The notes: generated by a model not told the origin, from the sequence alone. DNA of 64,000 nt from Bimuria novae-zelandiae CBS 107.79 (GCA_010015655.1 ML976681.1:542306-606305), one strand, 5' to 3'; counted from the first letter of the stretch, positions 32,785-44,388 are shown. A program made the numbers and translations.

Positions 32785-34447
32785 ATGCCGTCGCTAGCCC
32801 GGACTTACCGCACAGCAGTGCTCTTCTCGCGGAGCACCACCCAAGTAACTATCATAACAACAGAGAGTTGAGATACAGATTCTAATCACAGACAGACATA
32901 CTTGAACGTCGCCCGCAACTTCTCCACAACCCACCGCCGCCATGAAATCAACAAAATCTACGCCTCGGCCGCCGCCGCAATCGACGACATGCAGTCCAAC
33001 AGCACGCTCCTCTGCGGCGGCTTCGGCCTCTCGGGCGTCCCCGACACGCTCATAAACCAGGTCCAACAAACACCCTCCATCACCGGGCTCACCGCCGTCT
33101 CCAACAACGCCGGCATTGTCGGCTCCGGGCTAGGCTTGCTGCTCGAGAGCAAGCAAGTCACCAAGATGATCGCTAGCTACGTGGGTGAGAACAAGGTCCT
33201 CGAGAAAATGTACCTGCACGGCGAACTGGAGCTCGAACTCACGCCGCAGGGCACACTCGCGGAGCGCTGCCGCGCGGGCGGCGCGGGGATTCCTGCGTTC
33301 TACACGCCCGCGGCGTTCGGCACCGTTGTGCAGACGGGCGAGCTGGCGCTGCGACATAATGCGGACGGCTCGGTCGCGCAGTACTCCGCACCCCGCGATG
33401 TGAAAGTGTTCAGCGGGAAGTCGTACGTCATGGAAGAAGCGATTCGCGGGGACTACGCCTTCGTGAAAGCGTACAAAGCCGACCGGCTGGGAAACTTGCA
33501 ATTCCGGTTCTCAGCGCACAACTTCAACGGCGCGATGGCGCGGAATGCGCACATTACGATTGTCGAAGCAGAGCACATCGTCGAGGTGGGCGAGATAGAG
33601 CCGCACGCCGTGCACGTCCCTGGCATCTACGTTGACCGCGTGATCCAATCAACTTCACCCAAAAACATCGAAAAGGTCATCAACGCGAAGGACCCCGCGG
33701 ACGCGCTCAACGGCGCGCTAGGCCAGGGCGATGCCGCGAGCAAGCGCGAGCGCATCGTGCGCCGGGCCGCAAAGGAGTTCAAAAACGGGATGTACGCGAA
33801 CCTAGGCATTGGTATGCCGATGCTCGCGCCGTCGTTCGTGGACCCGGACATCGAGCTGCAGTTGCAGTCCGAGAATGGGATTCTGGGACTCGGCCCGTAT
33901 CCGGTCAAAGGCGCGGAGGATCCGGATTTGATTAACGCGGGGAAGGAAACGGTGACGCTATTGCCGGGCGCGTCGACGTTCGGGTCCGAAGAGTCGTTTG
34001 GCATGATTCGCGCGGGGAAGATCGATCTCACGATCTTGGGTGCTATGCAAGTAAGTGCGAGAGGAGACCTCGCGAATTGGATGCTGCCGGGTAAGGTGAA
34101 GGGGTTTGGCGGAGCGATGGACTTGGTGAGCAATCCGTCGGCGACGAAGGTTGTGGTTACGATGGAGCACACGGATAAGAAGGGGCGCCCAAAGATTCTT
34201 AAGCAGTGCGAGTTCCCGTTGACCGGGAAGGCGTGTGTGAGCAGAATTATCACTGACCTGGTAAGTCGAAACACTATCAAGTTGGAGAAGTACCTTGACT
34301 GACTTGCTTGTGTAGTGTGTGTTTGATGTCGATTTCACAGAAGGCCTGACTCTGATTGAGATTGCCGATGGTGTAACGGTTGACGAAGTACGAGCGAAGA
34401 CGGGCGCAGACTTCAAGGAAGCTGATGTAGTGAAGCCCATGCTGTAA
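32785..34447 (+). CDS. Succinyl-CoA:3-ketoacid CoA-transferase, mitochondrial (SCOT)
   Basis: Three exons, 32785-32844, 32896-34260 and 34316-34447, with 51- and 55-bp introns, give 518 residues, the usual length. Exon 1 ([20 protein letters not shown]) plus the start of exon 2 forms an Arg/Ser-rich mitochondrial targeting sequence. The CoA-transferase alpha half has the signature [15 protein letters not shown]; the beta half has GIGMPML and [14 protein letters not shown], whose Glu is the catalytic residue that forms the CoA thioester. It moves CoA from succinyl-CoA to acetoacetate or other short acids in the matrix, supporting ketone-body and acetate/propionate metabolism. The two halves are fused as in all eukaryotic SCOTs. 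The acceptor of intron 1 is the second AG (32895), since the first AG breaks the frame. It converges on prohibitin-2. Confidence 0.95.
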
Positions 34448-34729
34448 TAGCCCCTATGATTGCGGCATTGTATATACCAGATTTTCCACGACTACCAGAT
34501 CGAGAGCCTCAAAATCGTTGAGATAAGGCAGTACAAAAGCAATGATACCAGTTAGCACTCCAATGACGCATCCAAGACGAATGTGAAGTCAGAAGATAAT
34601 CGTATTTAAGACAAGAGTGGAAAGCTACCCAGTCAAGCTCACTCAGCGCTCGTTTTCCCCACCTTTCCCTCTCTTAATTATACACTGCTCGTTGTACACT
34701 CGGCAGGGGCCTCGACCTTTTTTGCCCGT

Positions 34730-35784
34730 TTATTTCCCAGCCCTCTTCTCCTTATCCGAAAGCGATTGGGTGACGTTGAGACCCAGACCCTGGGAGTCTA
34801 AGTACACCTTGTTCTGGGAATTCTGCAGGATCTGTGCGATGTTCCTGGCGTTCTCGAATTCCCTGAGATCGACATATGACCGTGACTTCTTGATGGCGTC
34901 ACCGATGAGCTCGGCGGATCGTGCCTCACCCTGGGCGCGGACGACGGTGGCTTGCTTCTCCTGGCGGGCTTTGTCGACGACGAAGGCGGCGCGCTGGGCC
35001 TCTTGCTGGGCGACCTGCTTGGCTTCGACGGCAGCGGTGAATTCGGGAGAGAAGGCAAGGTGCTATAAGACGTTAGTTTCTCGGTTTTGGACTGGACATC
35101 TGGTTTGCATACCGTCAAGGAAACATCATCCAGCATGATGTTGAACCTCGCCGCCCTCCTCACGAGGTTATCCCTGACCAGCCGACTGACATTCTCACGC
35201 TGAGTGATCAACTGGCTCGCGTTGAACTGCGCTACCACGCTCTTCAACACCTCATTGACGATGGACGGCAGCACCCTCTCGTCATAGTCTGTTCCGAGCG
35301 TCCGGTAGATCTGCGGCAGCGCATCGACGCGCGGTCTCGAGAGCACACGGCACGTTATGTTGACCATCTGCAAGTCCTTGGTTCCGGTGAGGGAGGCGAC
35401 ATTTCTTGGCTTCGCGCGCACGTCGTAGGTGATGGGGGTCTCGAACCACGGAATGCGGAAATGGGTTCCTTCGCTGTAGATGTCCTTCTGCACGCCGCCT
35501 ATCCTGGTGTACTTGATTGCTCGGTGACCACCGTCAACTGCAGCCCATTAGCACCGATCCATCCTCTTTCCCCGGCTCCAAACATATTGAAGATCGGGCT
35601 GATGTTACGCACCGTTGAAGAGCGCATTATTCGCCAAGAAGAGACCGCCACCGATCACGACGAGAGCTCCGAGTCCTCCGATTGTACCCTTGGGTGGTCC
35701 GCCGCCACCGCCGAATCGCTGGGTTCGTCGCGTGAGCTCGTTCTGAATGCGCTGCCAGGCTTCCTTAGGGTCGGGGGCAGACAT
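34730..35784 (-). CDS. PHB2: Prohibitin-2
   Basis: Three exons, 35784-35613, 35537-35113 and 35062-34730, with 75- and 50-bp introns; 309 residues, the normal length. The N-terminus is followed by a Gly-rich membrane segment ([20 protein letters not shown]), then the SPFH/prohibitin domain ([80 protein letters not shown]), and a long coiled coil rich in Glu/Ala/Gln ([20 protein letters not shown]). Prohibitin-2 assembles with prohibitin-1 into ring complexes in the mitochondrial inner membrane, acting as a scaffold that controls the m-AAA protease and cristae. Sequence and length separate it from PHB1, which is about 275 residues. The stop is 283 bp from that of the CoA-transferase, also a mitochondrial gene. 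Confidence 0.95.
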
Positions 35785-36475
35785 GTCGGCGGGCGGATGT
35801 CAGGAATCGGATGGGATGGCGGCGATGTGGATGCGGCGGTCGGTGTGGTGAGGTCTACGAAAAGAATCGCGGCGAAAGTGAGCTCCGTCTTGCAGGGATG
35901 GTGCCTTTGCCAAGCAAGACCCCAGGTGTGGGTCACGCCTCCCTTGCACAATTGTGTAATCGCAAATGCACCACAACTCTTGAATGCGGTTAGATGTTTG
36001 AGAAGCTTAGGAGCTCGTTATGTTGTCACCGTAAATGTTTCCACTCCGTCTTGGCGGAGAAAGTCCAAAACTGTTGGTTGACAGCTGCGGTTTCCGGCGC
36101 ACGGTTCAAGCCAATCAACGTCGGAGAGTGCACATTGCTTAAGCACAGCTGGCCAAAAGCTCCCTCCAACTTAGCATAATTTGTATTCCGCCGATTGACT
36201 TGACGTTGTCTTCTACTCTTGTGATACCCCTTCCTTTTGTTCTGGAGGCCCACCGATTAGTCCATTGACCTAGTATTCATTGTTGTCAGCAGCTTGGTGC
36301 GACGGAGCTTCAGCTATTGAGGTAGACTGCGGGCAACCTCCAATGCGCAATCGCTCTCACACTAACCAACGCGCCTCAGACTGACAAACGTATCTTAGCC
36401 TATCGCGTCTCTGGACTGAACGCACACATCTTTGATACCCTCCGACCGCCAGCGCACTCGCGCCCCGCCGCCAAC
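35785..36475. other. Divergent promoter of PHB2 and the cargo lectin
   Basis: About 0.7 kb separates the two divergent ATGs. It contains no gene; both promoters must lie here. Confidence 0.55.
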
Positions 36476-37333
36476 ATGTATCTTACCTCCAGATGCTTAA
36501 AGACCATCGTCTGGTCCGCCCTTGCCTTCTCCACTGCCCGCGCCCAGTACATAATAGACAACCTCAGCTTTGGCCAGAAAGATGGCCAGCCGATATCACC
36601 GAATCTGCGCGGAATACCCCACTACACGGCCAAAGGTCTCGGCTGGGACATCGAGATACTCTCAGACCGCGCTGTATTGACACCACCGTGGCCTGGAAAC
36701 AGGCGCGGAGCTCTATGGAGCGAGGATCCATTACACCATTCCGGCGATTGGTCTGCGGAGCTGCACTTCCGTGCGTCAGGCATGGAGCGGGGCGGCGGTA
36801 ACTTGCAGCTTTGGTACACGCGGGAGTCGCAGAAGAACGAGGACCCTGCAAGCTTATACACGGCGCCCAAATTTGATGGATTGGTTCTGGTTCTGGATCA
36901 GTACGAAGGACGAGGCGGATCTGTGCGCGGATTTCTGAATGACGGGAACATTGACTTTAAGGCACATCACGATGTGGACCAGCTTGCCTTTGGGCAATGC
37001 AACTACCCGTACAGGAACCTGGGACGCTTCAGCGTGCTGAAGATGCAGCAGGCGAACGGCAAGTTTGAGGTTTTTGTAGATGGCAACCCATGTTTCTCCA
37101 CAGACAAGGCAAGCCGCCCACCTACTCCTAGCGACGAAGGCTAATCATGTCTCAGGTCAAGCTTCCAGATGGCTACCACTTCGGCATAACCGCCTCCTCC
37201 GCTGAAAACCCCGACTCCTTCGAAGTCCACAAGTTCCTCGTGTCCACCACGAACGCTCACACCCGTGAGGAGCGCGGCTCATGGGCCCAAAACCAGGCTG
37301 CGCAGAACCCGAACCAACAGGCTCAGCAGCAGC

Positions 37334-37376
<43 letters not shown>

Positions 37377-38019
37377 GGGACAGGACCAGAACCAGCAGCA
37401 GAAGGTCCAGCCTCCGCCGCGCGTCCACGGCAACTGGCTCCAACGCACACAAGAGCAAAACAAGCCTCTTGATCCCAACATTCCCCAGATGGTAGAAGAT
37501 GTATTCGCCGCCAACATCAAATCGCAGCAAGACCAGTTCGCCGACCTCCACAATCGGCTGCAGATCATGAACCACAAGATCGACGGACTGTACGATATGC
37601 TCGATAAGATCATCATAGACAACGACCAACGGTTTGATCAACTGATGGGCAGGATTACACCGATGCACGACCAGATCGCGGCGACGATGCGCAATGTGGA
37701 GAAGGTGGAGCGGACGACGATGGAGACACTGAGGGATCTGGAGAGCAAGGATTTCAAGGATCTGTTGAACTCGGTACATCAGGCTATCCACCAGGGACAT
37801 AGTGCGCTGAGCAACAACATCCCGCTGGCGATTACCGATAGTAAGTCTTCCAATTAGACCGCGCCTTGAACATCAACTAACGATATCACAGTTGTCGATA
37901 AGCGACGACCGAGCATGACGATGTTCCTGCTTGCGGCGGTCGCAGTGCAGATCATGGTCATCGGTGCGTACATGTTGTACAAGAAGAGGAGGAACAGCGC
38001 GCCGAAGAAGTATCTATGA
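36476..38019 (+). CDS. L-type lectin cargo receptor (Emp46/Emp47, ERGIC-53 family)
   Basis: Three exons, 36476-37108, 37156-37840 and 37892-38019, give 481 residues. The first intron begins GC (gcaagc...tctcag), a GC-AG intron, and joins in phase 0 within the lectin domain; the second is GT-AG, 51 bp. A signal peptide (about residues 1-23, ending STARA) is followed by an L-type lectin domain (NLSFGQKDGQPI, GNLQLWYTRE, FDGLVLVLDQYEGRGGSVRG with the metal/sugar-binding region, YHFGITASSAENPDSFEV). A polyQ tract of 18 residues follows, then a coiled-coil stalk, a single membrane helix (MFLLAAVAVQIMVIGAYMLY) and a basic tail ending KKYL, a KKxx COPI-retrieval signal. It should cycle between ER and Golgi carrying glycoproteins. 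Confidence 0.92.
37324..37377 (+). repeat. CAA/CAG microsatellite (18 Gln codons)
   Basis: Three CAG, fourteen consecutive CAA and one CAG codons lie inside the lectin gene, between the lectin domain and the coiled-coil stalk. The tract is pure enough to be length-variable between strains. Confidence 0.95.
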
Positions 38020-38659
38020 GGCCGCTCGTACTGCTTTATTCTTTTTGTACATGATTTTATGCGGCCAAGTAAATGGATTTGTATCATAGGTCTTGCGCCG
38101 CGAGGCCGTAGCGATGCCTGTGGCATACATATATGGCGTTGGGGAGATATTACGGCCGTTGTGACGGCTGATCGTAGATGAACTTTTGATCTTGAATGTA
38201 CATGGGTCGTGTCCGCATGTTTGTTTCCAATACCGACGAAGTGCTGTATCGGAGAGTATCAGCGTGACCGGTCAGATTGGTCACTTTTTGTATTGTTCCG
38301 ACGTGTTCGCGGTGTAGGATGAGCTGGTTTGAGTGATACCAACGTGTCCATCCACTCTGGTAAGCGGATCTTCCGATATCCAGTACGAAAGTAGCAATGG
38401 GAAAGGATATCTAGGAACGAAAACCCAGAGGACGACCACATATCGTTGGTGGTAGAAAAGCAGAAGAAGAACAATCGTGCGGGCCTCCTAGACATACAAA
38501 TAGGCGAGCTAGCGGGCATTCACGTGCTTCCGTGCAACCCGTGGACCTAAATATGACAGCAGATGCAGGGCAACCACGGGCAGGAACGAGCAGTTAGCGG
38601 CTTCGTTATTTTCCCACGTGCTCCCAATAAGACCTCGGGACTCGTGTGCAACCGGGAAG
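38020..38659. other. Spacer between lectin and inositol monophosphatase genes
   Basis: Contains the 3' UTR of the lectin gene and the promoter of the phosphatase gene. No gene is supported. Confidence 0.5.
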
Positions 38660-39985
38660 ATGGAAACTATGAGCAAGTTAAGACTGGTCCTGCCTCAGCT
38701 TGATCGCCTCGTGCTTTCATCGTTGACTGGACGATCCGCACAATGCCTGATAAGAAGATTGTATGAACTCCCACTCGAGAGTTCATGCATTCTGAGTACC
38801 CCCCAGGTACCCAAGGTCACGAATAAGAAAGATACAACGCTCTCGAAACAGAAGACACCGACTTGCCGTGCAAACCACTCGACTCTTTCCGTCTCCCAGC
38901 ATCGCGTTCAAGCAGCGAATACACCGACACTTCCCGTTTCGAACCGTTTTTCAACATCACCCTCCAAGATGAATAACAGCATCACCTCCACGTCTCAAGC
39001 GCATCATGAGATAGGGCATCTCCCTCTCTCGCCGCCCGACTCAGCGCTCAACACACCCAACGCCCAACACCGCTCCGACTACCTCGCCTCGCACGGCTTA
39101 AACGACACCCTACTCCACAAGATCAAAGACGACCTTATATCCATCGCCCTTGAAGCCGGCCGCATGATCACCTCAGCCGACCCCTCCATCTCCCCCTCCA
39201 CCCCGAAGAACAACTCCTCCGACCGCGTCACCGCCACCGACAAAGCCGTCGAGAAAAAAGTGCACGACCGCCTCACGTCTCTGTACCCGCACTTCAATTT
39301 CCTGGGCGAGGAGACGTTTACGCTGGGCGATAAGCTGGCCTCCACGCCAACGTTTATCTGCGACCCCATCGACGGGACGCTGAATTTCATCCACGGGGTT
39401 CCGCACACCGCGGTGTCGCTAGCCCTCACGATCGATAAGAAGCCCATCGTCGGCGTAGTGCATAATCCGCTTCGCGGCGACACGTTCGCGGGTGTAAAGT
39501 GGTACGGTGCCTTCCTGACTACCGCGGCGGGCGTGACGCGGCGTCTGCCTGTCTCGCCTGTGCCGAAGCCGATGAGCTCACTCAACGAATGCCTCGTCGC
39601 TGTGGAGTGGGGGAATCAGCGTGCGGGCCCGAATTGGGAGCTCCGCACTGCGGTGCACAAGCAGTTGTTGACGGATAAAGCGGAGGGTGGCGCGATGGTA
39701 CACTCCGTCCGGTCGAGCGGGTCTGCCGCTTTGGATTTCTGCTACGTTGCTGCTGGGTGGATTGATTTGTTTTGGGAGGGCGGTGTGTGGGTGTGGGACG
39801 TTGCGGCGGGCTGGATCATCCTGGAGGAGGCGGGAGGTATTGTTGTGAGCGCGAATCCTGGCGATTGGGAGCCGACAGTCGAAGGTCGCTTGTACTTGGC
39901 CGTGCGAGGCGCGAAGCGAGCGGAGCAGGAGGGTGTTGTGAAGGAGCTGTGGGCGCTCATGGGCGACCGCAAGTTCGTGTTCTAA
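38660..39985 (+). CDS. Inositol monophosphatase-family phosphatase
   Basis: Single exon. The frame is open from about 38,618; the first ATG is 38660 (441 residues) and a later one, 38969, would give 338 residues, closer to the family. The core shows all Li-sensitive phosphatase motifs: NFLGEETF (metal-binding Glu), FICDPIDGTLNFIHGVP (DPxDGT with two Asp metal ligands) and VWVWDVAAGWIILEEAGG (WDxAAG with third Asp). It hydrolyses inositol 1-phosphate or a related small phosphate (3'-phosphoadenosine-type enzymes and the quinate-cluster QutG share the fold). The 103 extra residues are Arg/Leu/Ser/Thr-rich (LRLVLPQLDRLVLSSLTGRS) and could be a mitochondrial presequence, giving two isoforms by alternative start. 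No other quinate gene is nearby. Confidence 0.88.
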   Translation: METMSKLRLVLPQLDRLVLSSLTGRSAQCLIRRLYELPLESSCILSTPQVPKVTNKKDTTLSKQKTPTCRANHSTLSVSQHRVQAANTPTLPVSNRFSTSPSKMNNSITSTSQAHHEIGHLPLSPPDSALNTPNAQHRSDYLASHGLNDTLLHKIKDDLISIALEAGRMITSADPSISPSTPKNNSSDRVTATDKAVEKKVHDRLTSLYPHFNFLGEETFTLGDKLASTPTFICDPIDGTLNFIHGVPHTAVSLALTIDKKPIVGVVHNPLRGDTFAGVKWYGAFLTTAAGVTRRLPVSPVPKPMSSLNECLVAVEWGNQRAGPNWELRTAVHKQLLTDKAEGGAMVHSVRSSGSAALDFCYVAAGWIDLFWEGGVWVWDVAAGWIILEEAGGIVVSANPGDWEPTVEGRLYLAVRGAKRAEQEGVVKELWALMGDRKFVF

Positions 39986-40930
39986 AGGACGCTCGGATCT
40001 CTGATCCTTTTCTTCGCCATCGTATGTACCTTGGGTTTTAGATCTGCATACAGCAAGCGTTTCGCCCATACATTTACTATGTTCTGTTCCGATCCCCCTT
40101 GATTATCGTTATAGCAATATATCCGTTCACGATCTAAGCCATCGTAGGCATCTTAACCGCCGTGATGCCGTCCTACTGATAACGCTTGACAAGGCTTCAT
40201 ACAGAGAAGACGTGTTGCAGATGCGATACCGCATCTCTTAACAAGATGCCTGGTTCGTTCTATGTCCTACGAAGACGGTGAGAATTGGAACCTTGCGACT
40301 GGTTACTTACCCCATAACGGTAAACAGCCTCAGTATCTTAATCCATAATCGATCCTTCATCTCAGGATGTACTCTCTGCTTCCTACCCCTTTCCTCACCT
40401 CGGCCTCCCCGCAGTTCCCATCCTCGTCTTCCGTTACGCCCTAGACGCTGCTTGAATGCAGGCTGAACCTCTCAAGTCCCCGCTCTGTTGATACCGTTAC
40501 TAACCGCGGTCTCGGCTCACGGCGGCTCAGCAGCAATGCTGTCAGAACAGTTATCACCCGAATTTGAGACACACGCGGAAAGGACGGTCGTAGTGGCGGC
40601 TAGGGTGTCGCCGGGTGTTGCGCATGCACGACAATAGGAAATAGGGAACCTAAGCAGTCAGCAGCAAGATCGTTGGGTATCATGCAGATATTAGGAGAAT
40701 GATTGTTCAGATGGGGTGTTTTTCAGCGTTTCCTGGTGTATTTGCTCGGTGGGCTCTGGTACATACACCTCGGTATGAAACCCTCCCTCCACATTTCCTT
40801 ATAATCAACTGGCCATCCTGCGCTCTCGTAACTACACTTCTCGTGCCAGTTTGTACATGTCTGCGACTTTGGCAATCCAACATCCCCACAAGCCGGCTTC
40901 TAGGCAGCTGGCTCGTTATTGTGAACCTTT
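39986..40930. other. Tail-to-tail spacer
   Basis: About 0.95 kb between the stop codons of the phosphatase (+) and Lsm12 (-). It is unremarkable; no gene or repeat is recognised. Confidence 0.5.
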
Positions 40931-41750
40931 TCAACCTCCCTTTCTCGGTGCGATGGGTGTAGTGACCGGTGCACGTGCACCTGCATTCGTCTTGCGCGAG
41001 TAGTAGTTATCCAGAATCTTCCGGACCATGGCCACGCTCTGCTCCTTACCAGGCGGCGCGGACAGGTTCTCGAGGGTGTATGGCGGGTCGATGATGACGG
41101 CGTCGTTGACAATAATTCGAGTGTCGGCCCAGCGAGAAGGCAGACTGCACGGTCTGTTAGTGTTTGAAAACCGACGCCCGACGTGGCAAAGCTTACGTCC
41201 TGGAGACGGCATCGAAGACCTCCTGTGCCTCCTTGCTGACACCCTTGCCCTTCTGCGCATCCCTCTCCTTCATCTTGCGGATGGTCTGCTCCTCCCTCGC
41301 CTTGATGGCTGCCAGGTCCACCTTGGAGATGCTCGGGAGCGCGCCATCGAAGCCCGGGCCCGATTCCGGGGCGCGTTCTGCGCCGCCAACCAGCTCGAAG
41401 TTGAGGATGTGGGCAAAGGGAATGATGTGGAAATCGCCGGGCTGGCTCGAGAGCGGGGCCGAGGGGTTCGGTGGGGCGGGCGCCGTGTTGATGGCAATGG
41501 CATTAGTGATGTTGCACGTCGTGAAGAGGGTGCCCTCGAGTACGTTGTTGTGGGGAGCGCATGTTATTTTGATGCTGCACATACATTAGTACAGATTATA
41601 TCTAGCATTGTTTACAAGGGAAAAGAAGGAGGCCTACCGTGCACCCACGGCCTTGTACAAGCTCGAATCTCCGTCGATGGCGTCCTTTGTAGGCCCAATT
41701 TTAGGGGTCGCGATCTTGCCAGATATGCTCTGGCGCTTGATCTCCGCCAT
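40931..41750 (-). CDS. LSM12: LSM12 homologue (LSm plus anticodon-binding-like domain)
   Basis: Three exons, 41750-41638, 41574-41197 and 41144-40931, with 63- and 52-bp introns, give 234 residues. The N-terminal half is a divergent LSm fold (RIKITCAPHNNVLEGTLFTT, then DFHIIPFAHILNFELVG). The second half is the Lsm12 AD domain: VSKEAQEVFDAVSRTLPSRW followed by IIVNDAVIIDPPYTLENL and SVAMVRKILDNYY. The combination is diagnostic for Lsm12, which in yeast partners Pbp1/ataxin-2 on ribosomes and in stress granules and affects translation and mRNA stability. The C-terminus is short and basic (PRKGG). A linker of Pro/Ala-rich sequence lies inside the LSm part. It is divergent from the membrane-protein gene across a 1.55-kb spacer. 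Confidence 0.9.
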
Positions 41751-43302
41751 ACTTCGTTATGACGCCTCCAAACGCAGGGCAGAACCTACGTTGCCTACAA
41801 TTAGTTATGTGTTCGGCCGTCACGCAGCTTCTCAGCTTGCGACGCTCGCCAATGACACTAGCAGAGGGCCGCCGTCATGCAAGCAAAGTAAAAAAGACAC
41901 CTAGCGGTGCAAAGGAGCGACAAGAAAAAAGTGCAGATACACGCAAGGCACACGCAAAGGGGGGCTTGTGGGGGTGCGCGCGCGGAACAAACGGCGGCGC
42001 AGGATGCAGGTGAGGTGTCGTACCTTGCGGGCGCTTCGGTACCAGGAAGGGCTCGTCCGGGTTGCCGAGCGACTTTTTGCGAGCCGTGCCGCGAACGTGC
42101 GGGCCGAGCGCTGGCAGCAGTTAGCAAGGCCTCGGTCTCAATTTTCTAGACACCGAACAAGTGCGAACAATCTCAATACTTACCCTAAATATGTTGTTGT
42201 CTGGATGTGTTTTGTCCGAACTTTGGGGACGAGTGGCCGTGTGAGCTAGCCCCAACAGGCTTAGGCTAAGCGGGATTCGCAGGTGCTCACCAGTCTGCGA
42301 GTGAACAACACCAGAGTCTCCACGACCGACCCTACACGAAGCCGGGGTACGCATTGATATATTTCACGAACAATGGGGTCCGTGGGGAACGCACATTGAT
42401 CTTCACGAACCGTCGCATTCACAAATCAAGCTACCATTGAGCCCCTATCGCCCGGAAGGGAATGGACAGCTGATACCTACGTATACCTGTCTCATCATGC
42501 GCTGCTTCATCTTCTCGTTTAATCTGCATTGTAATTTGATAAACAAACACCCATGTCGAACATGCTCCTGTCGGAAGCTGACAATTTTCTTACGCAGTGT
42601 GTGCGCTCCTTCCCTTTCCAGGAACGCATAGCAATGTTCACAAGCTCACAACTGACGTGGTAGCCGACAACACCGAGAGCAAGTGTGATAACCACATGGA
42701 CAACCGTGCAAACCCCCTCCAGATTTCTTCAGGAACACCTTTCGTCGGCGCGGATCGTACCTCGGTCGCCGTTGTTGCTGCCGCGTCGAGCACAATCGAT
42801 CCTTCTACATTTCAGGGAAAGGACCATCGACACACTTTAAATAGCATTAGAGGCATTCAGTCAAGTCGCCTTCGATTACCGCGACACAAGGGACGGGACT
42901 ATCGTAATTACAAGCCACTACTCTCAAACGTCATAGAAGTGCCTGTCGTTTCAACGACTGATGGCTGGCCTGCCGAGACGCCCAGAAGCGATAACGTTAG
43001 AGAGTGGCTTAGCACGTGGGTTCTCTACCGTCTATCCTGTAACAACCTATGACAGAATGTTTCGAGTTGATCGCTGTCATGGTGTTGTGCGGGAGGGTCA
43101 AACGTGTTGAGGCTGTGCCTGGCTCTCAGGCCAGAGTTCATATCCGCGATATGCCCGGGGTAACATTGGAGCCGTTCGTTTCAAAATTTTCACCTCAGAA
43201 CGCTGTCGCTCGTTATACTCACTCGCTTCAAGATAATCTAACCAGACGAACAATCAGACGATAATCAATACCAAGGCCATTGCCAGAGAAGTCGCAGTCT
43301 CA
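41751..43302. other. 1.55-kb spacer
   Basis: Contains the divergent promoters of LSM12 and the membrane protein. A frame at 42,597-43,052 (151 codons) is long but begins with GTG and has no recognisable motif, so I do not call it a gene. Confidence 0.45.
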
Positions 43303-44388
43303 ATGACGACAACAACACCAAGATCTCTCCAGATTCCCTGGTCAACCCCATGGGCGACTCCACCCCCAAGCTCCTGCTCCACTCTCGTCGTCGCTTCATC
43401 CACAGCAGCTTATGGCGCAACTTGCAACTTCGCTGAAGAAGAAAAAGGCTCAGTGACCAACTCCCCTCTCAATACTGCCTGTCTCCCTTGGCTGGCCCAG
43501 ACCGCAACGCCTGCCTCCAATGCCTTCTATTCTCCCGCCACTGCTTGTCCACCTTCTTGGTCAGCAGTCGCGACCGCAACATCTGGACGCGATCAGTGGA
43601 TAGACGGCGAAACCGCGCTTTCCTGCTGCCCAAACGGATTTGAAGATGGAAGTGGCGGAACATGCAGACCAGCAAGCACAGGGACATTTCCAGTCATTGA
43701 GTGTGGAGAAGCCGATGCGGAAGAAAACGAATTTAGTACATACACTGGAGCGAGTTGGCCTACCAGTGCGCCGGTCAATGTGCCGGCGCTGCAACTGAGG
43801 TTCCAGGCTTCGGATATCGGGTCTGCTAGCGCGACGGTGAGCAGCTCGACAGTCGGCAGTTCGACAGCCAGCAGCTCAATATCGACGTTAACAGGTTCAA
43901 CATCACCTTCTTCGGATAGTACGAACCGTGGTGAAAGTAGAGGCGGACTATCAACGGGAGCAAAAGCCGCAATTGGAACCGTGGTCCCCCTCGCCGTTAT
44001 CATCATCGCTCTAGCCGCCTTCTTCCTCCTGCGACGCCGGAAGAACAAGAAGACAACTGGAATGCATGACTCAGCATTCGTAGAGATAAAAGACTACCCA
44101 GAACCAAAAACCAACATTGTCCAACCCAATGTCGGGAGCACCCGGGGTACGGCGACGCACGAGACACCAGAATGGAACGCCGAACTCGAGGCCACTGAGG
44201 CCGAGCGACGTGGGGAACCTGTACCAGCATTCGACGCTGCTCAGTCACCTGTCAGCGAGCTGGGAGGTGTTGCCAGGAAACCGCGAAAGCTGGTCCCGGC
44301 GGTGGAGCTAGATGGAACACCAGTGGCCTCGGAGATGGATGTCTCGCCGTATATGGCGTACAAGCCGCCGCTGGGTCGAGATGCATAG
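43303..44388 (+). CDS. Single-pass membrane protein with Cys-rich ectodomain and Ser/Thr stalk
   Basis: Single exon, 361 residues. The first 145 residues contain seven Cys and many Trp/Pro (CNFAEEEKGSV, ACLPWLAQTATPASNAFYSP, ALSCCPNGFEDGSGGTCRP), followed by a Ser/Thr-rich stalk (about 165-210) likely O-mannosylated. One membrane helix (GTVVPLAVIIIALAAFFLL) is followed by RRRKNKK, a stop-transfer signal, and a cytoplasmic tail of about 115 residues with conserved-looking WNAELEATEAE and RKLVPAVELDGTPV. The layout is that of Wsc/Mid2-like fungal surface sensors, common in filamentous ascomycetes, but the ectodomain is not a WSC domain and there is no cleavable signal peptide, so the helix may act as a signal anchor. 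A wall-sensing role is inference. Confidence 0.8.
   Translation: MTTTTPRSLQIPWSTPWATPPPSSCSTLVVASSTAAYGATCNFAEEEKGSVTNSPLNTACLPWLAQTATPASNAFYSPATACPPSWSAVATATSGRDQWIDGETALSCCPNGFEDGSGGTCRPASTGTFPVIECGEADAEENEFSTYTGASWPTSAPVNVPALQLRFQASDIGSASATVSSSTVGSSTASSSISTLTGSTSPSSDSTNRGESRGGLSTGAKAAIGTVVPLAVIIIALAAFFLLRRRKNKKTTGMHDSAFVEIKDYPEPKTNIVQPNVGSTRGTATHETPEWNAELEATEAERRGEPVPAFDAAQSPVSELGGVARKPRKLVPAVELDGTPVASEMDVSPYMAYKPPLGRDA

Noticed and set aside
42597..43052. 151-codon open frame between LSM12 and the membrane protein
   Set aside because: No ATG start, no domain-like composition, no splice signals linking it to another exon; could be revisited with RNA data.
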